Positions 1 to 10,816 of a DNA stretch of 64,000 nt are shown here, piece after piece. Source of the stretch: Pachypanchax playfairii (taxonomy: Eukaryota; Chordata; Actinopteri; Cyprinodontiformes; Aplocheilidae); NCBI GenBank assembly GCA_006937955.1, contig SSNP01000194.1, positions 364,359-428,358 on the forward strand, written 5' to 3'. The notes below the pieces were generated by a model, which saw only the letters and a program-made list of their open reading frames with translations, was not told the origin of the DNA and did not search any database. A program made the position numbers and the translations under genes. The first letter of the stretch is position 1, and every line of letters starts with the position of its first letter.

Positions 1-584
1 TATGTTTACATCTACCAGCCAATAGAAGCATCCTTGTGGGTTACCTAATATGGTAAATAGTCCAAGGCTGGTACTGTGAAAAATGACGGAGTCTGCAAGT
101 CAAGCAGCTGCTTCACAGACCTGGAGATTTCGTTATCCTTCTCTGAAGAGGAGCGACTAGAGAAGATCAAAAACGAGAGTGAGTTTAGGTGAAGCTACAA
201 TAGATGGACCCAAATAAAACATTTTCACAGCATCAAAACACACATAAAAATGTCGAACCTGGCATCCTGACGGCTGGAAACCTTGATCTGTTGTTGCAAC
301 TACAACATCCACACACTATGTCGCTGTGGTGTTTATGTTCCTTATTCAACCTTTAATTCCTCCTGAGGTCCCCCCCAACCAGTGTTTGGAATAATGACGT
401 TTAAAGTAACGGCGTAATGCAACATGGTTGGATTTTCAGTAATAATTTTCAATAATCTAATTGATTACAATTTCCACTGTTACAACACTGTTATCGTTAG
501 TTAATGTAAAATGTAATGTGTTACTATGAATAGGTAAACACACATGGTTGTATGGAGGCTGTGTAGGTTACAACATAAGCTGTG
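1..584. other. no recognisable feature
   Basis: I see no coding exon, transposon end or structured RNA here. The sequence is AT-rich and of ordinary vertebrate intergenic character, with no open frame of note. Confidence 0.5.
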
Positions 585-660
585 GACTGTAGTCTAGCAG
601 GAGGGCTCTTGCCTCTTGTTTGGAGGACGAGGGTTTGATCCTGGAGCTTGCAGGCTTTGT
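585..660 (+). repeat. tRNA-like SINE head fragment
   Basis: Around 590-600 there is an A-box-like 'tagtctagcagga' and at about 632-642 a B-box-like 'gggtttgatcc'. The spacing fits a decayed tRNA-derived SINE promoter. No SINE body or tail is recognisable, and a chance match is possible. Confidence 0.3.
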
Positions 661-723
661 GTAGAAGCAGAATAAAATTTATTGCAAAGTTTTATTTGCA
701 TAATACTGTCAGGTGTCATTCTG

Positions 724-745
724 CTGTGTGTGTGTGTGTGTGTGA
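724..745. repeat. (TG)n microsatellite
   Basis: A run of about ten TG dinucleotides directly upstream of the SINE. Confidence 0.9.
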
Positions 746-756
746 GTGTTTTCACG

Positions 757-1050
757 GGGGGGCGGCTGTGGCTCAGTGGTTAGAGCGGTCGTTCTCCAAC
801 TTGAAGGTTGGTGGATCGATCCCGGCTTCCACCGCCACATGTGGAAGTGTCCTTGGGCAAGACACTGAACCCCATGTTGCCCCCCGATCTGCGTATCGGG
901 TTGTGTGAGTGTTAGCCCCTACCCTCTCCCCCCGGCTTACATATCGGGTTGCGTGAATAGGTGAATGCAAAACCTTGTAGTGTGAAAGCGCTTTGAGTGG
1001 TCTGAATGACTAGAAAAGTGCTATACAAATACAGGACATTTACCATTTAT
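757..1050 (+). mobile_element. tRNA-derived SINE, teleost AFC-like
   Basis: The head 'ggctgtggctcagtggttagagcg' region resembles a tRNA, with an A box ('tggctcagtgg') and a B box ('ggatcgatccc'). It is followed by the teleost SINE body 'tccttgggcaagacactgaa' and the tail 'gcgctttgagtgg ... gctatacaaatacaggacatttacc'. The translated peptide 'AVAQWLERS...GGSIPAS' is the familiar artefact of reading a tRNA-like head as protein. Transcription would be by Pol III, and mobility would depend on a partner LINE. AFC-type SINEs were described in cichlids, but related families occur more widely, so this does not fix the species. Confidence 0.8.
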
Positions 1051-1229
1051 CTTCACCCGTGTTTCAGGGGCGTGGCAGCCATCATCAACAGGTGGATCCA
1101 TTTCCCGTCATCAGCTGCTGAGCGTAAGAGAGGAGCGGTTGCAGAGAGCATGCACCAGATTGTTCCACTCTGTTTGTAGTATATGGTTAACTTCAGTGAA
1201 AGAAGTACTATTTGATACTTTGCTATGCC

Positions 1230-1892
1230 TGAAGTAGTTGTGCTCAACCTTACCTGTGCTCCTTCTTAGGATCTCCCCAGCTGGACCTCCCTTGTGCCAC
1301 GGTTCCCACACTGTGGTCCTCCCTGGTCCAGCCTCTGTTCCTGGCAGCTCCCAGACTGCCTTTTCCTCCATCCCAGACCTCCTCGGTAGTTCCCACACCA
1401 CCTCTGTCCAGGATCGTTCCAGAGACGGTTTCCACACCGGTCTCCATCCTGTCTCTCTCTCGACCTCCTCTGGCTTGCCTCCGCACCTCTCCTCCAGCTC
1501 CCAGGATCCACCTGTTCCTCTCTGAGTCAGTCTGTCCGCCCTCTACCAGCACTACCACGCCACCCTCAGCTGACTGGCACCTGCATGCTCCCCAGGACTC
1601 CTGCAACCCAGCAAACAGTAAGCCCTCACATCACTCATTATCACTCATCTTGGAAGTGTGAAGTTACTAACCTCTCCTCTCCTCCGCCTGCTCAGTACAG
1701 ACCGTCGCTGTCCGCACAGCTGTGCCCGCTCCTACTGAACCTGCTTAGTTTTATCCATTTTTTAATTGTGTGACTGTTAAACTCTCTGCCTGAGTATTAT
1801 TTAAACTCTTATTGAACCATTACCTGTTGTCCCTGGTCTGGAGTCTGCAGCTTGATTCAGAGTCCTGTTCTCTGTGTGGTAAACATGACAAA
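1230..1892 (+). mobile_element. probable Gypsy-type LTR (fragment or solo)
   Basis: A C/T-rich, proline-codon-like stretch typical of fish Gypsy LTRs runs into a short AT-rich tail and ends 'ggtaaacatgaca'. The LTR at 51,680-52,364 ends in a similar way ('gagcatgaca'). The left boundary and a target duplication are not clear. The open frames in this stretch (1,238-1,525 + and several on -) arise from the base composition and are not genes. Confidence 0.4.
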
Positions 1893-2199
1893 TACAAGGA
1901 ATTTGGTTTCTTTAGTAACAGAGTTAGTTACTTTCTCAGCTAACTAGTTACTTTTTTATATATTAATTGAGTTGCTAACTCAGTTTACTTTATGGTAGTA
2001 AGTAACAATAACTAATTACTTTTTAAAGTAAAGTTCCCAACACTGCTGAGGACCCACAATAGAGTATCTTTGCAAACAGTAAAAATATGACAACAATAGA
2101 GGTCAACAGAAATCTTCATTGACCCTCTGTGAACCAAGGGAGTGAATTTTTGAAAATGTCATAATGTTTAGGGATCCTAGTGTTAAACCTGGATTTGTT

Positions 2200-2700
2200 A
2201 CCGTCACACCACTGGTTCATTTTGAATTGTTTTGCACTTCCTGACCCACGATTTACCCCTGTCTGTTTATTGTTACCTGTCTGTCACCTGTGATTATCAA
2301 CCCTGGACCGTTCCTGACTCCGCCTTTTGCCTGCTCTTATTTGTATATGCTGCACACATCTGAATACTTGGATTTTGACCTGTTTGCGCCTCCAGACTCT
2401 GCCTCTTGCCTCAGCACCTGCCGGTGCCTCTGAACTTCTGCCTTATGTAAGTGACCTTTGTTCTGGATTTTACTTTGGGTAATGTCTTGGTACCTGCCTG
2501 CCTATTTCTGTGTATGACCTGGATTGTCCAACTTCACTAACTGTTTTTTCCCTGCCAGATCAATTATTTGAAGCAGTTGCCCGAGTTTTTTGGTGTGCTG
2601 TCTATTTTAGAGATCACTGTCTGTCATTTCACTCTCTCATTTGAATTCCACCATCACACACACCTGACACCCTGCAGCACAAAGCAACCCTAAGGCTACC
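2200..2700 (+). mobile_element. possible LTR fragment
   Basis: Repeated 'ctgcctgcc', 'gtctgtc' and 'tgtatgacctgg' wording resembles the R/U5 region of teleost Gypsy LTRs. No ends or target duplications are visible. Confidence 0.3.
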
Positions 2701-2804
2701 ACCTTGTTTACCAGGGAGGCAGGGGTGTGTCTAGAAAATCTTTGTTGGGGGGGGGGGGCAGGTAGGGGCACTGATTTCTAAAAGGATGGCACATGTAAAT
2801 CAAA

Positions 2805-3500
2805 TCAAATCAAAAATACTTTATAAATCCCCAATGGGAAATTAAGTGTTGTTGTAGCGCAGTTCTTCTTTAGGGAGAACTGCAGCGGATCTGAAGAAGC
2901 CTCTGACTGGAGACACTCTGTTGTTGAGTCACTGTGCTGCAAAGAGGACTACGAGGGCCTTTCATCATATTCTTCCTCCTCCTTTGGGCAATCAACTCAA
3001 GAGACTCCAGATCAGTCCCCAGAACAGAACCAGCCTTCTTTATCAATCATGTCACTTGCTCTGATGCTGCTTCCCCAACAGGTGACTGCAGATGTGATCA
3101 GCTGACAAACTCCTTTTCTTTTCCCACTCCTTTTAATCTCTGTCTGCCCTTATTGTTTGAAAGCCAGGCAGAGACACACTGGAGTCCAGGATATGTTCCT
3201 TTAGCCATGTCTCAGTAAAACACATGATGCTGCATTCCCGATACTCTGGCTGGGTCTTCAACAGAGTTTCTTCAAGTTCATTCATTTTGTTAGCAAGAGA
3301 TCTCACGTTTGTCAATGTGACTGATGGAAGTAAAGGTTTAAACGCCTCCTCCTTCGCTTTGCTCCTTCCCAGTATCCACGTCTTCTTTTTAGCTCATCAG
3401 GGATCCGGGGTTTAAATTTGAGGATTATTTGAGCCTTAGAAATGTCAGTTAGCTGCTCTTTCCAGTAAACAAGTCTCTTGTTGCCATAGTTCTGCATCAT
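2805..3500 (-). pseudogene. Rex1/CR1-like LINE, internally deleted
   Basis: Reading leftwards, the element begins with a basic stretch (RIPDELKRRRGYW, then an arginine run). It continues into the start of an apurinic-like endonuclease domain (NVRSLANKMNEL, then CFTETWLKEH and SLPGF). It then jumps to the 3' end near 3,060, whose tail is the pentamer repeat 'aaatcaaatcaaatcaa' on the + strand. The reverse transcriptase is missing, so this is an internally deleted copy. The same 3' end occurs at 7,965-8,330 (-) and 62,600-62,842 (+). The endonuclease wording and oligonucleotide tail suit the Rex1 lineage of CR1-type elements. The copy cannot be active. Confidence 0.7.
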
Positions 3501-4074
3501 AACAAGTGGTAAAAAAGTGACAAATCATGCAAAAAAAACCCTTAATCAGCACAGCACACAAATCAGAATAAAAAGCACTTAAAAAATAACATTTCCAGAT
3601 GAAAAAACTAGCAAGAAATATTCAGAAGAACAAAAAAAAATGCTATCAATGTCACAGAGCTACTCCAAACAAGCTGCCACCATGTGTAGCGCTATTCCAG
3701 AATCTGGTAATATAAAAACAGGCCCATAACATCAAAAAATCTAGTTTTTACAAAATGATATTATCTGGATATTACCTTTATCAAAGTTTAAGTTGCTACT
3801 GTAAACTAACATGAAATAAAAATCAGTCAAAGCACATCAGTGGTACACTTTCATTAATAATGTTTCTTTAATAAATGCAAAAGTATTGATTGAATTTGAT
3901 TGTCTCAGCTTCGGGGTGGCTGACCCATGCCCCCCTGAGCCACGCCTCTGGACACACCCCTGCAAGGAGGATGCCAACAACAAGGTACTCAGCAGTAGAT
4001 TTATGATGACTTTTGCTTCTTTCCACAGGGGTAACTCAGATGTAGGAGAGGGTCCAGCCCAAGCTGGGTTCAAT
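3501..4074. other. no recognisable feature
   Basis: AT-rich sequence with several A runs. I see no transposon ends, exon or RNA. Confidence 0.5.
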
Positions 4075-4096
4075 TATATCTAATGGTGTTTCTTAA

Positions 4097-4559
4097 AGAG
4101 GCCATTTCACACAAAATTCCTGACTTTGTTGTTATCTGAAAAATGTGAGGAAACACTGATTAACAGACCTTTCAATCTGTCTGCGTGAAGATTCACCTGG
4201 CTATGGCTCCAACTCATTAATATTCATTATGCAAACTTACTGGACTCAGACTGGCTAACAAACTAGCCTATGAGAGCATGGCTTCCTGTTTCCTTCCCCG
4301 CTGCGCATGGCAACAGCACACCGAGTCTCTTCCGATTTGATACGTCTTTATGCTAACAGCTTTTAGCCTGCAGCATGCTAGACGTGGTCTCAACTGCCAG
4401 AGCTGATGAATACTAATGAGCAAAGGAGCTTTGACGAAACAGATACAGTCCATTCAAACTCTGGTTTTATCGCCACCTGCGTAGTTTGAGAGATAAAAAC
4501 TGAAGTTGTTGACCTGTTTTCACACCCACTATGAAGGTAAGAACACATGTGGAGCTTTA
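4097..4559 (+). mobile_element. TTAA MITE, 'AGAGGCC' family, copy cut by gap
   Basis: It begins after TTAA (4,093-4,096) with AGAGGCCATTTCACAC and runs to the N at 4,560 without its right end. Positions 4,075-4,559 recur at 5,898-6,382 with a constant offset of 1,823 and, as far as I can read, no mismatch. In this copy the flanking 'caattatatctaatgg' is uninterrupted, so it appears to be the allele without the Tc1. Confidence 0.8.
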
Positions 4560-4560
4560 N
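4560..4560. other. assembly gap (single N) with duplicated flanks
   Basis: One N joins a contig ending in the MITE to a contig beginning inside a Tc1 element. The sequence left of the N is repeated right of the Tc1, which is typical of overlapping contig ends that were not merged. Confidence 0.85.
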
Positions 4561-5897
4561 TCCACTCGTTACCTGTATTAATGGCACCTGTGTGAACTCG
4601 TTATTAGTATAAAAGACACCTGTCCACAACCTCAAACAGTCACGCTCCAAACTCCACTATGGCCAAGACCAAAGAGCTGTCAAAGGACACCAGAAACAAA
4701 ATTGTAGACCTTCACCAGGCTGGGAAGACTGAATCTGCAATAGGTAAGCAGCTTGGTGTGAAGAAATCAACTGTGGGAGCAATTATTAGAAAATGGAAGA
4801 CATACAAGACCACTGATAATCTCCCTCGATCTGGGGCTCCATGCAAGATCTCACCCCGTGGGGTCAAAATGATCACAAGAACGGTGAGCAAAAATCCCAG
4901 AACCACACGGAGGGACCTAGTGAATGACCTGCAGAGAGCTGGGACCAAAGTAACAAAGGCTACCATCAGTAACACACTACGCCGCCAGGGACTCAAATCC
5001 TGCAGTGCCAGACGTGTCCCCCTGCTGAAGCCAGGACACGTCCAGGCCCGTCTGCGGTTTGCTAGAGAGCATTTGGATGATCCAGAAGAGGATTGGGAGA
5101 ACATCATATGGTCAGATGAAACCAAAATAGAACTTTTTGGTAGAAACTCAACTTGTCGTGTTTGGAGGGGAAAGAATGCTGAGTTGGATCCAAAGAACAC
5201 CATACCTACTGTAAAGCATGGGGGTGGAAACATCATGCTTTGGGGCTGTTTTTCTGCAAGGGGACCAGGACGACTGATCCGTGTAAAGGAAAGAATGAAT
5301 GGGGCCATGTATCGTAAGATTTTGAGTGAAAACCTCCTTCCATCAGCAAGGGCATTGAAAATGAGACGTGGCTGGGTCTTTCAGCATGACAATGATCCCA
5401 AACACACCGCCCGGGCAACGAAGGAGTGGCTTCGTAAGAAGCATTTCAAGGTCCTGGAGTGGCCTAGCCAGTCTCCAGATCTCAACCCCATAGAAAATCT
5501 CTGGAGGGAGTTGAAAGTCCGTGTTGCCCAGCGTCAGCCCCAAAACATCACTGCTCTAGAGGAGATCTGCATGGAGGAATGGGCCAAAATACCAGCAACA
5601 GTATGTGAAAACCTTGTGAAGACTTACAGAAAACGTTTGACCTCTGTCATTGCCAACAAAGGCTATATAACAAAGTATTGAGATTAACTTTTGTTATTGA
5701 CCAAATACTTATTTTCCACCATAATTTGCAAATAAATTCTTTAAAAATCAGACAATGTGATTTTCTGGATTTTTTTTCCTCATTTTGTCTCTCATAGTTG
5801 AGGTATACCTATGATGAAAATTACAGGCCTCTCTGATCTTTTTAAGTGGGAGAACTTACACAATTGGTGGCTGACTAAATACTTTTTTGCCCCACTG
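4561..5897 (+). mobile_element. Tc1 transposon, left end lost at gap
   Basis: The right end ('...tttttgccccactg', 5,897) is present and followed by the TA target (5,898-5,899). The left end is absent: compared with the complete copy at 22,019-23,612, about 265 bp are lost at the N. The body is otherwise colinear with that copy, including the 3' non-coding region and the inner parts of the right inverted repeat. The intact reading frame and close match between copies suggest recent activity. Confidence 0.92.
4659..5681 (+). CDS. Tc1 transposase (DD34E), intact
   Basis: This 340-residue frame is the usual length for a fish Tc1 transposase and has no stop or frameshift. The enzyme binds the terminal inverted repeats and cuts and pastes the element at TA dinucleotides, acting in the nucleus. 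The N-terminus carries the paired-like helix-turn-helix region (KELSKDTRNKIVDLHQAGKT, then GVKKSTVGAIIRKW at roughly residues 34-47). The catalytic core follows: WSDETKIELFG (first Asp), WVFQHDNDPKHTA (second Asp) and PSQSPDLNPIENLW (Glu), the DD34E pattern. The ATG lies about 20 bp after 'cacgctccaaactccact', the usual leader of these elements. The left inverted repeat is missing from the assembly, so whether this copy can still move cannot be judged here. A near-identical but broken copy lies at 22,235-23,249. Confidence 0.95.
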   Translation: MAKTKELSKDTRNKIVDLHQAGKTESAIGKQLGVKKSTVGAIIRKWKTYKTTDNLPRSGAPCKISPRGVKMITRTVSKNPRTTRRDLVNDLQRAGTKVTKATISNTLRRQGLKSCSARRVPLLKPGHVQARLRFAREHLDDPEEDWENIIWSDETKIELFGRNSTCRVWRGKNAELDPKNTIPTVKHGGGNIMLWGCFSARGPGRLIRVKERMNGAMYRKILSENLLPSARALKMRRGWVFQHDNDPKHTARATKEWLRKKHFKVLEWPSQSPDLNPIENLWRELKVRVAQRQPQNITALEEICMEEWAKIPATVCENLVKTYRKRLTSVIANKGYITKY

Positions 5898-5919
5898 TAT
5901 ATCTAATGGTGTTTCTTAA

Positions 5920-6423
5920 AGAGGCCATTTCACACAAAATTCCTGACTTTGTTGTTATCTGAAAAATGTGAGGAAACACTGATTAACAGACCTTTCAATC
6001 TGTCTGCGTGAAGATTCACCTGGCTATGGCTCCAACTCATTAATATTCATTATGCAAACTTACTGGACTCAGACTGGCTAACAAACTAGCCTATGAGAGC
6101 ATGGCTTCCTGTTTCCTTCCCCGCTGCGCATGGCAACAGCACACCGAGTCTCTTCCGATTTGATACGTCTTTATGCTAACAGCTTTTAGCCTGCAGCATG
6201 CTAGACGTGGTCTCAACTGCCAGAGCTGATGAATACTAATGAGCAAAGGAGCTTTGACGAAACAGATACAGTCCATTCAAACTCTGGTTTTATCGCCACC
6301 TGCGTAGTTTGAGAGATAAAAACTGAAGTTGTTGACCTGTTTTCACACCCACTATGAAGGTAAGAACACATGTGGAGCTTTAACAGAAACCACAGAAAAA
6401 ACGTTTTTAATGGAATGGCCTCT
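5920..6423 (+). mobile_element. TTAA MITE, 'AGAGGCC' family, complete copy
   Basis: The left end AGAGGCCATTTCACAC follows TTAA (5,916-5,919). The right end 'ggaatggcctct' is followed by ttga, a one-base decay of TTAA. The terminal repeats pair imperfectly (AGAGGCCATT on the left, AGAGGCCATTCC read inward from the right). Near the right end is 'cactatgaaggtaagaacac', an ATG directly before a splice-donor-like sequence, which also occurs in the copies at 32,969 and 54,491. It is non-autonomous. The TTAA target suggests Kolobok or piggyBac mobilisation. Confidence 0.8.
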
Positions 6424-7869
6424 TTGAGCTCACGCACAACCTCACAGACATCTCCAGCTCCTTTATGGGGGGATGGGGGTGAAGCATTTACAGTGCATTG
6501 CTTTCGCAACAGCTGTACGACCTGGGGGTGGAGTTGTGTGCAGTCACTGTAGAGGAGCACATGACGTTACAGCTGCATTAGTCTGCTGGCAACGTTTAAC
6601 ACTCAGCTGCATTTAGCTTTGTTTGTTTACTCTCTTTTTATTTCACTGCGTAGTATTTGTTGTTCTCTGATTCAGTCCAGCAGGGAATGCTGGGAATTTT
6701 GCTGTAAATGTTTCTATATCAGCAAGAGTTATTCCTTTTTTTAAAATGATGTTTCCATCATTAACCATTTTTGTAAAGGTGAAAATACAGGAGCAAAAAT
6801 ATTTCAAGTCATTTCCAACATGTGGTTTAAATGAATCCTTCTAAAACAGATGGCAGCAGGGCCACGCCAACCTACTTAATTACTTGATTTCACAAATGAG
6901 CTGCTGCTGCTTTTCCCTCAGCAAGGTGACATTCAGGGTACAAAAACATCTCAGACATCATTTTAAAATCCTGAAGTTTGTATAAGTGTGAAAGAGGGCT
7001 GGAAAGCACACCAAATGGCACATTTTAACTTAGATTATCACACATCCAAATATTCTTCCCAACAAAAGATAAATCAAAAGGATCTTGTAAATAGTGTTAC
7101 TTTAATGTGGATGGAAAGAAGGTGTTTAGTAACAACTCAAGATTTTTTGAGGATCACATGTATTCATACATTTTAACAAATAATTTAATATTAAACTCTT
7201 TCATGGGGAAATCACGAGGGTTTGCAAACCTGCAAACACAACGGTTCCACATGTGGAAAAGAGAATTCTGTCTCCAGTGTCTCATTTACACAAAAACAGC
7301 AAGTATTAGGTAAGATGTTCAGATATATCCAGTCTCTAAGTGCTTAGTGTTTTACAGTCTCTGTTCACCTGTTTTTGGAAAACATAGAACTCAATAAAAT
7401 AAAAAAAAAACGTTTTGTTTAATGTGCTGCCTCAAAATACAAAGTGCAAAGTGAAGAATAGTTGTAAAAACAAGTGTTTTACTCCCATAAAATTCATAAT
7501 GTGTTCTAAAAACCTCAGATCTTACCTTTCAAGGCCATAGCTGGAGTTTTCCCATGGTACACTTTAAAAGCAGGAAGTAGAGCCTCTTGCAATTGCCTCT
7601 TTTTCCTTCTGTTGTAAATCACAGAAGCTGGGCCTGCAGAGGGCAGAGGGGAACATAAAATATATAACTCTGACATGCACCCAAAAAGTGTGAGTGTGCA
7701 GTGCAGGATGGCTGAGGCTGGACAGACAATCTGTCACAACTACATAAGAACCATAACAACTGCAGACCCCTGAGATACCACCCTCCGGCCAAAACACCTT
7801 CTATTTCAAATTCAACAAGCTAAATACAGACAAACCCTCAAAGGTCCCTTGTGACTCCATGAATACCTT
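6424..7869. other. no recognisable feature
   Basis: About 1.4 kb of AT-rich sequence. The open frames at 6,988-7,313 and 7,564-7,797 show no family signature. I see no transposon ends. Confidence 0.5.
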
Positions 7870-7960
7870 CTAGGTGACAAACAAGCAGGTCCAGAAAGCT
7901 CTGAGGAAGGTGAACCCACACAAGGCTGTAGGACCTGATGGAGTTCTCCCAGAGTTCAAA
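7870..7960 (+). pseudogene. Rex1-like reverse transcriptase fragment
   Basis: A short stretch reads as VQKALRKVNPHKAVGPDGVLP on the + strand, the 'NPxKAxGPDG' block at the start of CR1/Rex1 reverse transcriptases. It stops abruptly where an opposite-strand Rex1-like 3' end starts, so it is a separate fragment or a rearranged insertion. Confidence 0.5.
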
Positions 7961-7964
7961 TTAA

Positions 7965-8330
7965 ATTTACATTCAAACCTACTTTATTAATCCCTGAGGT
8001 GAAATTAGATACAGTAGTAATTTAGTTTATCTTCAGGGAGCCATTGTAGAGGGTTCCAGCTGTGGACAGGAAGGATCTCCTGTAGCGTCTGTGCTGCAGC
8101 GGATCTGTAGAAGTTTCTAACTGAAGACACTCTGTTGTTGAGTTACTGTGTTTTGAAGAGGATGATGAGGGTTTTCCATGATGGTTTTCATCTTTTGAAG
8201 TATCTTTCTTAGGACACGCTGCAGATCAGTCCCCAGAACAGAACCAGTTACATCATTTACTCTGATGCTTCTCCCCCAACAGGTTCTGTACATGTTCTGA
8301 AGTCCTGCGCTGATGTACACTGATATCATC
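7965..8330 (-). mobile_element. Rex1/CR1-like LINE 3' end
   Basis: Read on the - strand this matches the 3' end at 62,600-62,842: 'cctcatcatcctcttca', 'acagagtgtcttcagt', 'gctacaggagatccttcctg', 'gggattaataaa'. It is 5'-truncated and non-coding in effect. Confidence 0.7.
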
Positions 8331-8634
8331 AACCTGTCATTATCCCAGGCAGTAGTCCTCTGGATTCTCAAATTCTCCACTGTCATACCAGTCCCCTCTC
8401 AAAAGGACACATCCATCCTAAATGACTGCAGCGGCAAGCACACCTGTCACCACAAAGTGCCTAAAAAAACTGCAGTTTCAGACCTGATCTGGAATCTTAA
8501 CATCACAGTCACAATAAGAAACGCACAGCACAGGCTTTATTTCATTATGTTGCTCAGTAAAGCAGGTCTGAACCATCGTCCTCTTGAACAGGAGCATCAT
8601 CACCGCAGGCGCAGGACAAAACTTCTAATAATGT
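8331..8634. other. no recognisable feature
   Basis: No exon, transposon end or RNA is recognisable between the Rex1-like 3' end and the AT microsatellite. Confidence 0.4.
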
Positions 8635-8659
8635 TTATATATATATATATATACAGTAT
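8635..8659. repeat. (AT)n tract and left target duplication
   Basis: An AT run ends in 'atatatacagtat' (8,647-8,659), which is repeated exactly at 11,177-11,189 beyond the LINE. Confidence 0.85.
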
Positions 8660-10816
8660 GCCAGCCACTTGGTTATGACGTTCCATGTATGCTTTCCCTG
8701 CCAGCATTTTACACCCTGCTGTTATGTGCTGGATTGTCTCAGATGACTCTTTGCACAGCCTACACCTTGGGTCTTGTCTGGTGTGGTAGATCTGGGCCTC
8801 TATCGCTCTAGTGCTTAGAGTCTGCTCCTGTGCTCCAGGATGAGTGCCTCTGTGGTGTCCTGTAGGCCGGCCCTCTCCAACCATTGGCAGGATTTCTTGA
8901 GGTCAGCCACTTCAGTTATGTTCCGGTGGTAGGCTACATCCCATGTAGGGGCTTGTCCTCCCACGATTGTTCCTTCTCCAGCACTTCCTCACCTTGCCAT
9001 TGTCTCAGGCAAGGTGAGGAGTATGTCATCCGTTGAGGCCTTGTCCTGGATGTATTTATGGAGCTTCGATGTTTCATCCTGGATGGTGGCTCTTACGCTC
9101 ATTAGTCCTCTGCCTCCTTCCTTACGGCGTGCGTACAGTCTCAGGGTGCTGGATTTGGGATGGAACCCGCCATGCATGGTGAGGAGCTTTCGTGTCTTAA
9201 CATCTGTGGTCTGTATCTCATCCTTTGGCCATCTTATTATTCCCGCAGGGTATCCGATCACTTGCAGGGCGTAACCGTTTATTGCCTTGGACTTGTTCAT
9301 TCCATTGAGCTGGCTTCTTAGGACTTGCCTCACTCGTTATAGGTATTTGGCTGTTGCTGCTTCCCTTGTTGCCTGCTCGAGGTTGCCATTTGCCTGTGGT
9401 ATTCCCAGGTACTTGTAACTGTCCTCAATGTCTACTATTGTTCCCTCTGGGAGTGAGACCCCTTCAGTGTGGACTACCTTGCCTCGCTTTTTGACCATCC
9501 TACTACATTTTTCAAGCCCGAATGACATCCCGATGTCATTGCTGTAGATCCTGGTGGTGTGGATCAAGGAATCAATGTCCCGTTCGCTCTTAGCATACAG
9601 CTTGATGTCATCCATGTACAGGAGGTGGTTGATTGTAGCTCTGTTCTTGAGGCGGTATCCATAGCTGGTCTTGTCTTATCTGGCTTAGGGGCTTCAGACC
9701 AATGCAGAACAGCAGTGGGGACAGCGCATCACCTTGGTATATTCCACAGTTGATGGATACTTGTGCAAGTTCCTTGCCATTGGCCTCAAGGGTGGTTCTC
9801 CACAACCTCATCGAGTTTGCAATGAATGCTCAAACAGTCCTGTTGATGTTGCAGAGCTTCAAGCATTCATTGATCCATGTGTGTGGCATCGAGTCATAGG
9901 CTTTCTTGTAGTCAATCCAGGCAGTGCACAGGTTGGTCTTTCGAGATTTGCAGTCTTGGGCAACTGTTCTGTCAACCAGGAGCTGGTGTTTAGCACCTCT
10001 GGTATCTCTACCAATGCCCTTCTGTGCTTTGCTTATGTATTGATCCATGTGCTTGCTTATCTTGGTAGCGATGATGCCTGACATGAGCTTCCATGTTGTG
10101 GAGAGACAGGTTATTGGGCGATAGTTGGATGGGACTGCACCTTTGGTGGGATCAGTCTGGATCAGGATTGTTCGCCCTTCGGTTAGCCATTCTGGGTGAG
10201 TCCCATCTCTTAGGAGCTGGTTCAGTTGTGCTGCTAGGTGCTCATGGAGTGCTGTGAGTTTCTTTAGCCAGTAGGCATGGATCATGTCTGGGCCTGGTGC
10301 TGTCCAGTTTTTCATACCTGAGACTCTTTCTTGGATGTCTGCCACTTTGATGGTAATTGGATTCTGCTCAGGGAGGTTGCTGTGCTCCTCTCTCAGAGAG
10401 GCCAGCCACTGAGCACTGCTGTTATTTGCTGCTTCCTTTTCCCATATGCTCTTCCAGTATCTTTCAGTTTCCAGCCTTGGTGGGTCTATTTTGCTGCTGT
10501 TGCCCTGCCACTGAGCGTACACCTTTGCTGGTTGTGTCGCAAACAGCCTGTTTATTCGTCTGGCTTCATTGTCTTTCGTGTATCTCTTTAGGCGATAGGC
10601 CGAGGCTTGGAGTCTTTGTTTGGCAGTTTCGAGTGCTTCAGGTATGGACATCTGGGTGTACCTCTTCAGTATTGGTCGTTTCATTGCACCTCTCTGGGCC
10701 TCTGTCAACTGGCTTACTTCTCTCCGAGCTACCTTTATGTTAGCTTCCAGCCGTCTTTTCCATGGTGGGTATTGTTTCTCATGGTCGCTCTTATAGCCAA
10801 GGGTCTCTAGGATCAA
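8660..10816 (-). pseudogene. R4/Rex6-like reverse transcriptase, multiply frameshifted
   Basis: Reading leftwards: a 328-residue frame (9,830-10,816) has a linker rich in Arg/Lys, then APGPDMIHAYWL, NYRPITCLSTTWKLM and the motif A region AWIDYKKAYDSMPH. A second piece (9,608-9,811) carries GIYQGDALSPLLFCIGL. A third (9,337-9,615) starts at MDDIKLYAKSERD, the catalytic 'xMDD', and continues with SYKYLGIPQANG. A fourth (8,989-9,333) has the thumb-like region KLLTMHGGFHPKSS. The last (8,660-8,884) contains a C-x2-C-x8-H-x4-C cluster (CRLCKESSETIQHITAGC), expected just before the restriction-like endonuclease. Stops and frameshifts separate the pieces, so it is dead. Such enzymes nick DNA and copy their RNA into the genome. 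Confidence 0.85.

Noticed and set aside
648..908. 86-residue open frame containing AVAQWLERS...GGSIPAS
   Set aside because: It is the known artefact of translating a tRNA-like SINE head; the DNA is a SINE.
1111..1606. Long overlapping open frames on both strands
   Set aside because: Produced by C/T-rich LTR-like sequence. Frames in several registers have no domain signature.
4712..5308. 198-residue open frame on the - strand
   Set aside because: Shadow of the Tc1 transposase frame. The same shadow appears at 22,600-23,196 for the second copy.
7870..8330. Twin-primed (5'-inverted) Rex1 insertion
   Set aside because: The opposite-strand coding piece abuts the 3' end of the other piece rather than its 5' end, so the geometry does not fit twin priming.
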